A DNA stretch of 64,000 nucleotides from Kumtagia sp963839725 (GTDB taxonomy: Bacteria; Pseudomonadota; Alphaproteobacteria; Rhizobiales; Rhizobiaceae). This document shows, piece after piece, positions 50,892-61,054 of this stretch. Position 1 is the stretch's first letter; every line of letters starts with the position of its first letter. The notes under the pieces were generated by a model that searched no databases, was not told the DNA's origin, and saw nothing but the letters and a program-made list of their open reading frames with translations. Position numbers and translations under genes: made by a program. The stretch lies in contig CAWIWT010000035.1 in the NCBI GenBank assembly GCA_963839725.1, forward strand, positions 248,001 to 312,000. Reading direction: 5' to 3'.

Positions 50892-51668
50892 TCACACTGC
50901 TCCGGAGCTCGCCCCCGGCCGTGAAAATCCCTCGCTGGCCTTGAGCAGCTTGCGCGTGTAGTCGGCGCCGACATTGTGACTGGCGAGATCGCCGGCAGCC
51001 AGTTGCTCAACCGCTTCGCCATTCTGCATAACCATCAGCCGCCCGCACATATGAGTGATGATAGCAAGGTCATGACTGACCATCAGGAACGTCAGCTTGC
51101 GGTCGCGGCGCACCTGTTCGAGCAGATTGAGCACCTCAGCCTGCACAGATGCGTCGAGCGCCGAAGTCGGTTCATCGAGCAGCAAGATAGATGGTTCGAG
51201 GATCAGCGCCCGCGCGATCGCAACGCGCTGTCGCTGCCCACCCGAAAGCTGGTGCGAATAGCGGAACCGGAACCCGGAGCCGAGACCGACCTCATCCAGC
51301 GCCCGCAGAATGCGCGGCTCACTGTCGGAAAAGCCATGGATCGCAAGCGGCTCCAGCAGGAGCCGATCAACGGTCTGGCGCGGATGCAGCGAACCGTAAG
51401 GGTCCTGGAAGACCATCTGTACTGAGCGGTAGAAGGCCTTGTCACGATGGGCGCCGAGCGGCTTGCCGCTTACAGTGATCGATCCGGATGCAACCGGCGC
51501 CAGACCGGCAATGGCGCGCAGCAAGGTCGATTTTCCCGACCCGGACTCACCGACAAGACCGAAGGATTCACCCGAAGCAACATCAAGGCTGACGCCTTTC
51601 AGCGCGCGAAACCGATCGAAGATCACTTCGAGATCGCGGATGGAAAGCGCCGTTGTCACGTCGACCAC
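50892..51668 (-). CDS. dppF: Dipeptide/oligopeptide ABC transporter, ATP-binding protein (DppF type)
   Basis: 258 residues. Walker A GLVGESGSGKSTLLRAIAGL, Q-loop FQDPYGSLHPRQTVDRLLLE, signature LSGGQRQRVAIARALILEPS and Walker B LLLDEPTSALD are all present. The family tail for oligopeptide uptake is short here. Its start at 51668 overlaps the dppD-like gene by 13 bases. It energises uptake at the inner membrane. Last gene in the M19/ABC operon. Confidence 0.92.
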   Translation of the reverse strand: MVDVTTALSIRDLEVIFDRFRALKGVSLDVASGESFGLVGESGSGKSTLLRAIAGLAPVASGSITVSGKPLGAHRDKAFYRSVQMVFQDPYGSLHPRQTVDRLLLEPLAIHGFSDSEPRILRALDEVGLGSGFRFRYSHQLSGGQRQRVAIARALILEPSILLLDEPTSALDASVQAEVLNLLEQVRRDRKLTFLMVSHDLAIITHMCGRLMVMQNGEAVEQLAAGDLASHNVGADYTRKLLKASEGFSRPGASSGAV

Positions 51669-52489
51669 TCCGGCTTGCGATCAAGCACCGGCAAGGGATG
51701 CCGGTCCGCGCCGATCTTCGGCATGCAGTTGAGCAGCCCCTGCGTATAGGGATGCTTGGCGCGCGACAGTTCCGAGGCTGGCAGCTGTTCGACGATCTTG
51801 CCGGCGAACATGACGATCACGCGGTCGCAGAAGGACGAAACGAGCCTGAGATCATGCGAAATGAAGATCAGTCCCATGCCACGGTCGGCCACCAGCCGAT
51901 CGAGAATACCGAGGACGTCTAGTTGCACGGTCACGTCGAGTGCCGAGGTCGGCTCATCGGCGATCAGCAGCTCGGGCCCGGCAATCAGCATCATGGCGAT
52001 CATCGCGCGCTGGCCCATGCCGCCGGAAACCTCATGCGGATAGAGGTCGAAGACGCGCTGCGGCTCGCGGATCTGCACAGCTTCGAGCATGGCCAGCGCC
52101 CGGTCTCGCGCTTCCGACTTGCTGACCCGCTCATGCGTCCTCAGCGCCTCGACGATCTGCCGGCCGATGGTCATTACCGGATCGAGCGAATATTTCGGAT
52201 CCTGCAGGATCATGGCGATGCGGCCGCCGCGCAGGTTCCGGCGAACGCGCGGCGACGCCGTCAGCAGGTCGAGCCCGCCGAGATCAAGCCGTTTCGCCGT
52301 GACTTCGGCGCGTCGATCCGTCAGCCCCATGATGGCGCGTCCGGTCTGCGACTTGCCGGAGCCGGATTCGCCGACAATCCCAAGCCGTTCGCGCCCAAGC
52401 GTGAAGGAGACGCCGCGAACCGCTTCGATAACGCCGGCGCGCGTCGGAAAGCGCACCCGCAGATCCTCGATCGTCAGAAGCGCGGTCAC
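51656..52489 (-). CDS. dppD: Dipeptide/oligopeptide ABC transporter, ATP-binding protein (DppD type)
   Basis: 277 residues from a GTG at 52489 (GTGA overlap with the permease stop). Walker A GIVGESGSGKSQTGRAIMGL, Q-loop ILQDPKYSLDPVM, signature HEVSGGMGQRAMIAMMLIAG and Walker B LLIADEPTSALDVTVQ are present. Pairs with the DppF-type ATPase encoded next. The C-terminus ends HPYTQGLLNCMPKIGADRHP, LPVLDRKPEWS, the oligopeptide-ATPase C-terminal extension. Confidence 0.92.
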   Translation of the reverse strand: MTALLTIEDLRVRFPTRAGVIEAVRGVSFTLGRERLGIVGESGSGKSQTGRAIMGLTDRRAEVTAKRLDLGGLDLLTASPRVRRNLRGGRIAMILQDPKYSLDPVMTIGRQIVEALRTHERVSKSEARDRALAMLEAVQIREPQRVFDLYPHEVSGGMGQRAMIAMMLIAGPELLIADEPTSALDVTVQLDVLGILDRLVADRGMGLIFISHDLRLVSSFCDRVIVMFAGKIVEQLPASELSRAKHPYTQGLLNCMPKIGADRHPLPVLDRKPEWST

Positions 52490-53403
52490 CGGTCGCCGCC
52501 CCTTGGATCGAGCGCATCGCGCAGCCCGTCGCCGAGCAGATTGAACCCGAGGCTGACGATCAGGATCGCCATGCCGGGCATTGCCGACACCCACCACTGA
52601 TCGAGCAGGAAGCGGCGTCCCGATGCGATCATCGCGCCCCATTCCGGCAGTGGCGGCTGCGCGCCGAGGCCGAGGAAGCCGAGGCCGGCGGCGGTGATGA
52701 TGATGCCCGCCATGTCGAGCGTCACACGCACGATCAGCGACGAGATGCAGAGCGGCATAATGTGGCGGATAACGATGCGCGCCGGCGAGGCGCCCATGAG
52801 CCGCACGGCGGCTATGTAATCGGAATTACGCACGGTCATTGTTTCGGCACGCGCGATGCGCGCATAAGGTGGCCACGAGGTGATGGCGATCGCGATGACC
52901 GCGTTCTCGATGCCGGGACCCAGGGCTGCGACAAAGGCCAGCGCCAGAATGAGCTTCGGAAAAGCCAGGAAAATATCGGTGATACGCATCAGGATCGTGT
53001 CGACCCAGCCTCCCGCATAGCCGGCAACAGTGCCAACCAGCAGGCCGATCGGCGCTGCCAGTATGGCGACCAGCACGACGACGTAGAGAGTCAGCCGCGA
53101 ACCGTAAATGACGCGGGAAAGGATGTCGCGGCCCTGATCGTCAGTGCCCATCCAGTGTTCCCAGCTCGGCGGTTTCAGGCTCGAACCACGCAGGTCGCCG
53201 ATATCGAACGGGTAGGGCGCAAGCACATCCGCGAACCCCGCCACCAACAGCAGCGCGATGATGATCGCCAGGCCGATCAGCGCCAGTCGGTTGGCCGAGA
53301 ACTGCCGCCACGTCATGTAGGCGCGGCCGAGCCGCGCCTGCATTCGCGATTGCGGCCGCTCGCTGAGCAGCCATTCGCGCCGTGACAATGTCGCTGCGCT
53401 CAT
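52486..53403 (-). CDS. dppC: Dipeptide-type ABC transporter permease (DppC type)
   Basis: 305 residues from the ATG at 53403 with GAGGA upstream. A hydrophilic start (SERPQSRMQARLGRAYMTWR) is followed by helix 1 and the BPD_transp_1 domain with five further helices. The EAA-like loop is YIAAVRLMGASPARIVIRHI. PYPFDIGDLRGSSLKPPSWE and HWMGTDDQGRDILSRVIYGS are typical of OppC/DppC. It is separated from the DppB gene by about 200 bases containing a repeat element. Confidence 0.93.
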   Translation of the reverse strand: MSAATLSRREWLLSERPQSRMQARLGRAYMTWRQFSANRLALIGLAIIIALLLVAGFADVLAPYPFDIGDLRGSSLKPPSWEHWMGTDDQGRDILSRVIYGSRLTLYVVVLVAILAAPIGLLVGTVAGYAGGWVDTILMRITDIFLAFPKLILALAFVAALGPGIENAVIAIAITSWPPYARIARAETMTVRNSDYIAAVRLMGASPARIVIRHIMPLCISSLIVRVTLDMAGIIITAAGLGFLGLGAQPPLPEWGAMIASGRRFLLDQWWVSAMPGMAILIVSLGFNLLGDGLRDALDPRGGDR

Positions 53404-53440
53404 GTCCGCTTCCTCGTCATATCGGAATTGCGGCTGCATG

Positions 53441-53578
53441 TACCCCCACCACTAACCCTCCCCACAAGGGGGAGGGGAACCTGCCGGTCGTCACTCGGAA
53501 CGAATCCGCCTCAGAGTGGCCCGAGGCTGCAATGCAGGAGAGTTCCCCTCCCCCTTGTGGGCAGGGATTAGGGGTGTA
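53441..53578. repeat. Inverted-repeat element, family 3, inside the dpp-like operon
   Basis: Inverted arms of about 25 bases, 53453-53477 (TAACCCTCCCCACAAGGGGG) and 53545-53570, with two mismatches; outer parts extend the pairing. The core CCCTCCCCACAAGGGGGAG is shared with 23631-23772. It lies between the two permease genes and could form a long hairpin in the transcript, perhaps lowering downstream expression. Confidence 0.75.
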
Positions 53579-53601
53579 GGTGAACCCTATAGCAAAGTCG
53601 C

Positions 53602-54666
53602 TCATGCCCGTGTCCTCGGATCAAGCACACGGTAGAGCAAGTCGGACAACAGATTGAGCGCGATGAAGACGCCGCCGATGACGATCGTACCGCCGAGTAC
53701 GGCGTTCATGTCGGCATTCTGCAGAGAATTGGTAAGGTAGAAACCGATGCCCGGCCAGGCGAAAACCGTTTCGGTCAGCACTGAACCTTCCAGCAGCGTC
53801 GCGTAAGAGAGCGCGACGACCGTAACCAGCGGTACGGCGGCGTTGCGCAGCGCGTGGCCCCAGATGACTCGGGTCTCCGACAAGCCCTTGGCGCGCGCGG
53901 CGACAATGTACTCCTGACTGAGTTCGTTCAGCATGAAGGAGCGCGTCATCCTGCTGATATAGGCCATCGAGAAATAGCCGAGCAGCGAGGCCGGCAGGAT
54001 GATGTGGCTGAACACATCCCTGAACACCGCCCAATCCCCCTGGATGATGGCGTCGAAGAGGAAGAGGCCGGTAATCGGCGTGAAGGTGTATTCATAAGCC
54101 ACACCGATGCGTCCCGGTCCTTCCACCCAGTCGAGGCGGGCGTAGAAGACCAAGAGCCCGATCAGACCCAGCCAGAAGATCGGGATGGAATAGCCGAGCA
54201 GGCCGATGACCCGCACTGTCTGGTCGATCAGGCTGCCGCGCTTCACCGCCGCCAGAACGCCAAGCGGAACGCCGAGAAACAGGCCGATCAGCGTACCCAG
54301 CGTCGCCAATTCAACCGTTGCCGGAAACACCCGGCGAATGTCCTGCATCACCGGATAGGTCGACAGCACCGACGTGCCGAAATCGCCCGTCAGCGCCTTT
54401 TTCACATAGAGCAGGAACTGCTGCCAGATTGGCAGATCAAAGCCATATTGCGCGCGCGCCGCAGCGACCACGCTTGCTGGCGCGCGGTCGCCGACAATCG
54501 CCAGAACCGGATCGATCGGCACGACGCGGCCGATGAAGAAAGTAACCGTGATCAGCCCCAGGAAGGTGATCGCCGCGACGACGACGAAATTAAGCGTTGC
54601 CCAAGCAATCGAAGAGGCCCGTCCAGGCCTCCCCGCCTGCTCTGCCTTGACTTGCCCGTTCGACAA
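53602..54666 (-). CDS. dppB: Dipeptide-type ABC transporter permease (DppB type)
   Basis: 354 residues from a TTG at 54666 (AAGG about 9 bases upstream); a start further in is possible. Helix 1 is LNFVVVAAITFLGLITVTFF, and the family motif RVVPIDPVLAIVGDRAPASV follows. The loop near the C-terminus is YIVAARAKGLSETRVIWGHA, with AVPLVTVVALSYATLLEGSV. It has six or more membrane helices. It should form the channel with the DppC-type permease. It begins 22 bases after the binding-protein gene. Confidence 0.93.
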   Translation of the reverse strand: MSNGQVKAEQAGRPGRASSIAWATLNFVVVAAITFLGLITVTFFIGRVVPIDPVLAIVGDRAPASVVAAARAQYGFDLPIWQQFLLYVKKALTGDFGTSVLSTYPVMQDIRRVFPATVELATLGTLIGLFLGVPLGVLAAVKRGSLIDQTVRVIGLLGYSIPIFWLGLIGLLVFYARLDWVEGPGRIGVAYEYTFTPITGLFLFDAIIQGDWAVFRDVFSHIILPASLLGYFSMAYISRMTRSFMLNELSQEYIVAARAKGLSETRVIWGHALRNAAVPLVTVVALSYATLLEGSVLTETVFAWPGIGFYLTNSLQNADMNAVLGGTIVIGGVFIALNLLSDLLYRVLDPRTRA

Positions 54667-54687
54667 GGAAACGGACCTTGGCCGTTG

Positions 54688-56331
54688 CTACTTCGTCACC
54701 GGCGCCACGAAGTTGGTGTCGAATGTCGGGCCGAGCTTGAAGCCCTGGACATTCTTGCGCAGGCCGGCGACTTCGGTTTCCTGCCACAGGAAGATGAACG
54801 GTCCGGCCTCGCGAACCTTCTTCTGCAGATCGGCATACATCTGCGCGCGCTTGTCGCCGTCGCGCTCGAGCAACGCGTCCTTCGCCTCTTTCTGCATGTC
54901 CGCCGGAACGTCCCAGGCATTGCGCCAGGCAAGCGTCTTGTTCGCGGAATCGTCGGCGTTATTGGGGTTCGAAGCAAAGGTTTCCGCGTTGGAATTCGGG
55001 TCCCAATAGTCGACGCCCCACTGCAGGATCGCCATGTCGTGCTGGCGGGCGCGATACCTGGTCAGGATCGTCTTGAAGTCGCCCGGTACGATTTCGATCT
55101 TGATGCCCGCCTGCGCCGCCGTCGCCTGGATTGACTCGGCCACGCCGGAGACAGGCTGCTGGCTGCGCACGTCGAACGTCACGCTGAAACCGTCCGGCAG
55201 ACCGGCTTTGGCGAGCAGCTCCTTCGCCTTGGCGACGTCCAGCTTGTACGGCTTGTCATCCATGGCGCCGAGGATGCCATTGGGCAGGAAGTTCTGGTGG
55301 ATCTGGCCGATGCCCTTGAGCATCGTCTCACCCAGCGCGTCATAATCGACGAGATATTTGAAGGCCTCGCGCACTTCCGGCTTGGCCAGGTTCGGATTCT
55401 TCTGGTTGAGGCTGAAGTAGAAGACCGTGCTCTTCGGCGCGGCGGTCGTGGCGAGGTCTGCATTCTTGCTGACAGCCTCGAAGTCGCCGGGCTGCAGGTT
55501 GCGCGCGATGTCGATATCGCCCTTTTCCAGCATCAGGCGCTGCGTGGCGCTTTCCTTGACGTGGCGATAGATGACGCGAGCGAGATTCGCCTTCGTACCG
55601 TAGTAGGCGTCATTGCGCTCGATAACCACCGCCTCGTTGGCCTTCCATTCGCGTGTCTTGAAGGGACCGGAGCCGGCATAGCCGGTCTTCATCCAGCCAT
55701 TGCCGAAGTCATTGTCGAATTTGTATTCGTCGGTCGGCGTCACCGCCGCGATATGTTCCTTGATCAGCTTGCTGTCGACAACTGCCGCGACCGTTGCGGT
55801 CAGGCAGTTCAGCACGAATGTCGGCGCATAGGCTTTGTCGACGGTAAAGACGAAAGTCCCGGCATCGGCCGCCTTGGCCTTTTCGGTCACGTTGTCATTG
55901 TTGAGGCCGAATTGCTGGATGATGAAGGCCGGGCTCTTGTTGAGCTTTACGGCGCGTTCGAACGACCACGCGACGTCTTCCGCGGTGATCGGATTGCCGG
56001 AAGCAAAAGTGATGCCGGGCTTGAGCTTGAAGGTATAGGTCAGGCCGTCGTCCGACACCGTCCAGCTTTCGGCGATGCCGGCAATGACCTTGGTCGTGTC
56101 GCTGGGATCGAGCCGCACCAGCATGTCATAGGTGTTGCCGGTGATTTCGCCGGTGGAAAGCTCGAATGCCTCGGCCGGATCGAGCGAGATGATGTCGTCA
56201 ATCGCCCATGCCTGGACCAGCGTGTCCGGGGGCGTGTCGGCGAAAGACGGTGCACCGGCCAGCACAACAGCGGAAAAAGCGGCCCCAAGCAGAAGGCTGC
56301 GCGAACGAAGAGAGAATTTCTCGAACATCAT
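54688..56331 (-). CDS. dppA: ABC transporter substrate-binding protein (DppA/OppA family 5)
   Basis: 547 residues from the ATG at 56331, with AAAGGG upstream; a GTG at 56358 would add nine. A signal peptide ends near residue 31 (SFADTP). Family 5 motifs are VQAWAIDDIISLDPAEAFEL, AESWTVSDDGLTYTFKLKPG, and the SGPFKTREWKANEAVVIERN region. It binds peptides or similar solutes in the periplasm. It follows the M19 dipeptidase gene, so peptide uptake and hydrolysis are probably linked. Substrate unproven. Confidence 0.92.
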   Translation of the reverse strand: MMFEKFSLRSRSLLLGAAFSAVVLAGAPSFADTPPDTLVQAWAIDDIISLDPAEAFELSTGEITGNTYDMLVRLDPSDTTKVIAGIAESWTVSDDGLTYTFKLKPGITFASGNPITAEDVAWSFERAVKLNKSPAFIIQQFGLNNDNVTEKAKAADAGTFVFTVDKAYAPTFVLNCLTATVAAVVDSKLIKEHIAAVTPTDEYKFDNDFGNGWMKTGYAGSGPFKTREWKANEAVVIERNDAYYGTKANLARVIYRHVKESATQRLMLEKGDIDIARNLQPGDFEAVSKNADLATTAAPKSTVFYFSLNQKNPNLAKPEVREAFKYLVDYDALGETMLKGIGQIHQNFLPNGILGAMDDKPYKLDVAKAKELLAKAGLPDGFSVTFDVRSQQPVSGVAESIQATAAQAGIKIEIVPGDFKTILTRYRARQHDMAILQWGVDYWDPNSNAETFASNPNNADDSANKTLAWRNAWDVPADMQKEAKDALLERDGDKRAQMYADLQKKVREAGPFIFLWQETEVAGLRKNVQGFKLGPTFDTNFVAPVTK

Positions 56332-56358
56332 GGCGTAGTACCCTTTTTTGTTGACCAC

Positions 56359-57420
56359 TCAGCGACCGCCTTCGTGCCAGGCAGAGCGCAGTATCCGGAA
56401 CCAGTTTTCGCGGCAAATTTTCCTCAGCTCCTTGTCACCATATCCGGCGGTTTTCAGTGCGGCAACGAGCTTTTGCAAGCCGGCCGCATCGCCGATTTCC
56501 GCAGGAACCGTCGCACCATCGAAGTCGGAGCCGATCGCCACGCCGTCAATGCCGAGCTTGTCGACGAGATGGTCGACATGCCGGACCATATCCTCAAGCG
56601 GCGTATCGGCGTTCTCGGCGCCATCGGCGCGCAGCATGGTGACCGCGAAGTTCAGGCCGACCAGGCCGTTGCTTTCGCGAACCGCATCAAGTTGGCGGTC
56701 GGTCAGGTTTCGGGCGACGGGGGTAAGCGCGTGAACATTCGAGTGGCTGACGACCAACGGCTGATCGCTCAGCTTGGCAACGTCCCAAAAGCCTTTTTCG
56801 GTAATGTGGGCCAGATCGATAACGATACCCAGCCGGTTGCACGCCTTCACCAAAGCCTTGCCGGCGTCTGTCAGGCCCGGACCCGTGTCCGGGCTCGACG
56901 GGAAAGAAAACGGCACTCCGTGCCCGAAAATATTGTGGCGGCTCCAGACTGGCCCGAGCGATCGCAGTCCGGCTGCATAGAACACCTCAAGCGCCGTGAG
57001 ATCCGAGTCGATTGCCTCACAACCTTCCATGTGGAGCACGGCCGCGAAAACACTATCGGCCATGGCGCGGTCGATATCGGCGGTCGAGCGACAGAGCCGC
57101 CAGGCGCCGGTTCGTTCAAGCTCGAGCGCGATCGCCGCCTTTTCCAGCGCAATGTCTAGAGATGGCTGGCGCGGCAGTGGCGGGGCAAGCGGGGTCTCGT
57201 AATATCCGTTGGTGTCCGGCGGGTGCAGGGTGAACTCGCCTTCAACCGGGATGTAGATCGCGCAAAGGCCGCCGGCGAGGCCACCGGCGCGGGCGCGGAG
57301 CAGGTCGATATGGCCGCTCTTGGTTCCATCAACCATTTCCGCAACTGGGTCCGCACCGCCCTTGGCATTTCGCCACAAGCGCAGGAGCACGTCATTGTGG
57401 CCGTCGAAGATTGCCTGCAT
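56359..57420 (-). CDS. Membrane dipeptidase family protein (M19)
   Basis: 353 residues, with GAGGGA upstream of the ATG. The first zinc site is IFDGHNDVLLRLWR (H-x-D), the bridging Glu is in AAVLHMEGCEAIDSD, followed by VIDLAHITEKGFWDVAKLSD (His), VSHSNVHAL (His) and GVAIGSDFDGATVP (Asp). M19 enzymes hydrolyse dipeptides, including those with D-residues. It is probably cytosolic or periplasmic without a visible signal peptide. It is the first gene of an operon with the ABC transporter genes. Confidence 0.93.
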   Translation of the reverse strand: MQAIFDGHNDVLLRLWRNAKGGADPVAEMVDGTKSGHIDLLRARAGGLAGGLCAIYIPVEGEFTLHPPDTNGYYETPLAPPLPRQPSLDIALEKAAIALELERTGAWRLCRSTADIDRAMADSVFAAVLHMEGCEAIDSDLTALEVFYAAGLRSLGPVWSRHNIFGHGVPFSFPSSPDTGPGLTDAGKALVKACNRLGIVIDLAHITEKGFWDVAKLSDQPLVVSHSNVHALTPVARNLTDRQLDAVRESNGLVGLNFAVTMLRADGAENADTPLEDMVRHVDHLVDKLGIDGVAIGSDFDGATVPAEIGDAAGLQKLVAALKTAGYGDKELRKICRENWFRILRSAWHEGGR

Positions 57421-57460
57421 CGGCCCAGTCCCTCGCGAAGGTTACGGATTTTCCAAGATT

Positions 57461-57559
57461 TAAAGCGCATCGCGCTGAAACAAATTCAAGCGATGCGCTT
57501 TAAGATTTTTCTACGCATGTCGTTGCCCCAAAACCGCTACGCACTTTTGGGCGACATGC
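57461..57559. repeat. Mosaic palindromic repeat, family 1, copy B
   Basis: 57461-57473 (TAAAGCGCATCGC) and 57490-57502 (GCGATGCGCTTTA) form a perfect 13-bp inverted repeat. 57515-57559 matches, inverted, the first module of 14277-14423 (GCATGTCGCCCAAAAGTGCG). It lies just upstream of the dipeptidase start, between the divergent dipeptidase promoter and the dnaE2 end. Confidence 0.75.
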
Positions 57560-57693
57560 TTTAGTTCGGTCTCGCGGCCTCTGGCAATAGCGGGAACCTC
57601 GACTGTTCGGATGCGGCAGCTTCGAAACTCCGTTGGGCCATCCGACCGCGCTATGCGCCGTCCTTGCAGAGGCCATCGGAACAAGTCGCCGGG

Positions 57694-60600
57694 TCAATGA
57701 AAATTTCGACCGCGCGGCATGACGGATGCAGTTTGATGATGCGAGGCATCGTTTGAGCCGGGGTGTTCCAAGAGGAGAGGAAGACGCGGTGACCGCGAAG
57801 GCTTGTCGCGATGATCGTGGCCCGGCCTTGCCACTTCGTCTGCGTTGGCCAGCGTTCTTATTTGAGAGGCTTCCTCCGACAGCTCTCCAAGCCATGGTGT
57901 AACATCCTCGATATTGCTCGCCACCACATGGATCACGCCGGATTCCGATTGCAGCTTGCCTTGCACCCGAACGAACCGGGCTCCGAGCACGATTGCGCGG
58001 AAGCGCTCGAAGGTCTTTTTCCAGACGATGATGTTGGCGATGCCCGTTTCGTCCTCGATGGTCATGAAAATGACGCCCTTGGCCGAGCCGGGTCGCTGCC
58101 GAACCAGTACAAGGCCCGCTACCGAAACGTATCTTCCTGAAGGAATGTCCTTGAGAAGGCCGTTGCGCAGTATCCGCGCACCATCCAGTTTCTCACGCAG
58201 GAAGGACACAGGATGCGCCTTCAGCGAAAGCGAGAGCGTCCGATAATCGTGGATCACATGCTCGCCTAGCGGCATGACCGGCAGTTTCGTTGCCGGCTCA
58301 CGATCGCGCAAGGCAAGCGCCGGACGTTCGAACAGCGGCAGGCGCTCCGTGGCGCTGCCGGCATCGAGCGCCCGAACCGCCCACAGGGCCTCGCGCCGAT
58401 CGATGCCCATCGAGCGAAACGCATCGGCTGCGGCAAGTCGCTCGACCACGCTTGCGGACAGACCGGATCGCAGCCAGAGATCGCGTACCGACTGATAACC
58501 GCCGCCACGGTTCTCGACCAGCTGCTTCATGTCGCGTTCGGCAAGGCCCCGAATCTGACAAAAACCCAGACGCACTGCATGCCAGCTTTTGATAACCGGC
58601 CGCATTTCCGCATGCCGTTCCGCAATCTTCGAAGGATCGAACCTGGCAGTCTCCAGCAAGCAATCCCAGGTTGAGAAATTCACATCGACGGGGCGCATCT
58701 CGACGCCATGTTCGCGCGCGTCACGCACAAGCTGCGCCGGCGCATAGAATCCCATCGGCTGCGAATTGAGGATCGCCGCGCAAAACACATCCGGATAAAA
58801 CGCCTTGAACCAGCAGGACGCGTAGACCAACAGGGCGAAAGCCGCGGCATGGCTTTCCGGAAAGCCATACTCACCAAAACCCTCGATCTGCTTGAAGCAA
58901 CGCTCGGCGAAGTCGCGCTCATAGCCGCGCGACATCATCCCCTCGATCATCCTTTCGCGATAATTGCCTATCGTTCCCGTCCGCTTGAATGTCGCCATCG
59001 CCCGCCGCAGCTGATCCGCCTCGTCGGGTTCGAATCCGCCCGCATCGATGGCTATCCGCATCGCCTGTTCCTGGAACAGCGGCACGCCGAGCGTCCTTTC
59101 GAGAATCTTTCTCAGTTCCAGCTTCGGATATTCCGGCTTTTCCTTGCCTTGCCGGCGGCGCAGGTAAGGATGCACCATATCGCCCTGGATCGGACCCGGT
59201 CGAACGATCGCGACTTCGATGACGAGGTCGTAGAATTCCCGCGGCTTCAGTCGGGGCAGCATCGACATCTGCGCGCGCGATTCTATCTGGAAGACGCCGA
59301 GCGTGTCGGCCCGGCAGATCATGTCGTAGACTTGGCTGATCCTCGGGCGGAATTGTCGCCAGCTGCAGGGGCCGGCCGTAAGGATCGCGAACGTCGTAAT
59401 GATCTCCCAGAAGATCGAAGGCCCGACGCAGGCAGGTGAGCATTCCGAGCGCCAGAACATCGACCTTGAGTATCTTGACGGCGTCGAGGTCATCCTTGTC
59501 CCATTCGACCATTTTCCGCTCTGGCATCGCCGTCTTCATGATCGGCACGATCTCGTCAAGGCGGTCGCGGGTGATGACGAAGCCGCCAACATGCTGCGAG
59601 AGATGGCGTGGAAAGCCCATGATCTCGTTGGCGCGGTCGATGACATGCTTCGAAACCCGGTCGGCCTGGATGAGGCCGCCCGCTTTCGCCTCCCGTTCTC
59701 CGAGTTCGGAGGACGACCAGCCCCAGATCGAGCCGGACAGCGCGCTGCGCACGTCATCCGACAGGCCCATCGCCTTGGCGACTTCGCGCAGCGCGGAGCG
59801 ACCGCGATACGTCACGACGGAGGCAGCAAGCGCCGTGCGCTTCTGGCTGTATTTCTCATAGATATAAGCGATGACTTCGTCGCGCCGCTCATGTTCGAAA
59901 TCGACGTCGATATCCGGAGGCTCGCCGCGTTTTTCCGAAATGAAACGCTCGAACAGGCAGTCGATGATGTCCGGCCCGACATCGGTGATGCCGATACAAT
60001 AACAGATCACCGAATTGGCGGCCGAGCCGCGCCCCTGACATAGGATGTGCTTGGACCGTGCGAACTTCACAATGTCATGGACAGTCAGGAAGTAGCGCGC
60101 ATAGTTCAGCTTCTCGACGATCCGCAGTTCGTGACGAATGAGGTCGGCCACCCTGTCGGTCACGCCGGCGGGATAGCGATTCCGAGCCCCCTCCCAGCTC
60201 AGTCTTTCGAGCTCGGCCTGCGGTTCGAGGCCGGATTCCGTCGGCTCGCTCGGGTAATTATATTCAAGATCCTTGAGCGAGAATTCGAGAGTTTCCGCAA
60301 AGCGCAGGGTTTCCGCCAGTGCTTGCGGATAGCGGCGGAAAAGCCGCGCCATTTCGAACGGCGGTTTCAGATGCCGCTCGGCATTGGCCTCAAGCTGCAA
60401 GCCAGCCTCGGAGACGGGGATATTGAGACGGATCGCGGTCAGCACATCCTGCAATGACCGCCGCCCGGCCTCGTGATAGAGCGCATCGTTGACCGCCAGC
60501 AGCGGGACACCGGCAAGGCGCGCCATGGCATCGGCCTGTTTCAACCGGAAATGCGCATTGCCATCGTAAGAGGGAGCAACGCCAAGCCAGACTGCCTTGG

Positions 60601-61054
60601 GGAAAAGGCCGTTCAGCTGCTTTAAAAGCGCGAGGTCGGCTTCGGGATCGTCCTCCAGCCGGGGCAGCACAGCCAGCGACAGCTCCTCGCCCCATTCCAG
60701 AAGGTCGGGGAGATAGACCAGCGAGGCGCCTTTCTCGCTTTCGTCCCGCAGATTGGCTTGCGTCAGCAGGCGGCAGAGATGGCCCCACCCCTTGCGGTTA
60801 CGCGGATAGGCAAGGATGTCCGGCGTGCCGTCGCAAAACACCAGGCGAGACCCCGGATGATAGCGGATCGCTCCAGTCTTGGACTGCGCCCAGGCGCGCA
60901 CGACCCCTGCCACCGTATTGCGATCAGCAAGGCCGATCGCCGTAAGCCCCAGCCGCTCGGCCGTGACCACGAACTCTTCCGGACGCGATGCGCCACGCAG
61001 GAACGAGAAATTCGATTGCACGGCAAATTCGGCATAGGCAGGCGAGAGACTCAT
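57694..61054 (-). pseudogene. dnaE2: Error-prone DNA polymerase DnaE2 (ImuC), frameshifted in the middle
   Basis: ATG at 61054 opens MSLSPAYAEFAVQSNFSFLR (PHP domain) and runs to about residue 565 (PLQLATIPPED). The match continues in another frame (VYDMICRADTLGVFQIESRA) from about 59330 to the end GRNFH. One extra base near 59331-59341 explains it: 3361 bases is one more than 1120 codons. DnaE2 motifs are otherwise conserved (ICYCIGITDVGPDIIDCLFE, EPPDIDVDFEHERRDEVIAY, FERFRAIVLGARFVRVQGKL). As third member of the LexA-controlled mutasome it would extend over lesions. A one-base error in the assembly is the other explanation. Confidence 0.9.

Noticed and set aside
53854..57159. Long plus-strand ORFs (426 and 620 codons) opposite the ABC transporter and dipeptidase genes
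   Set aside because: Antisense shadows; no motif, start context or neighbour supports them, whereas the minus-strand genes are unmistakable.
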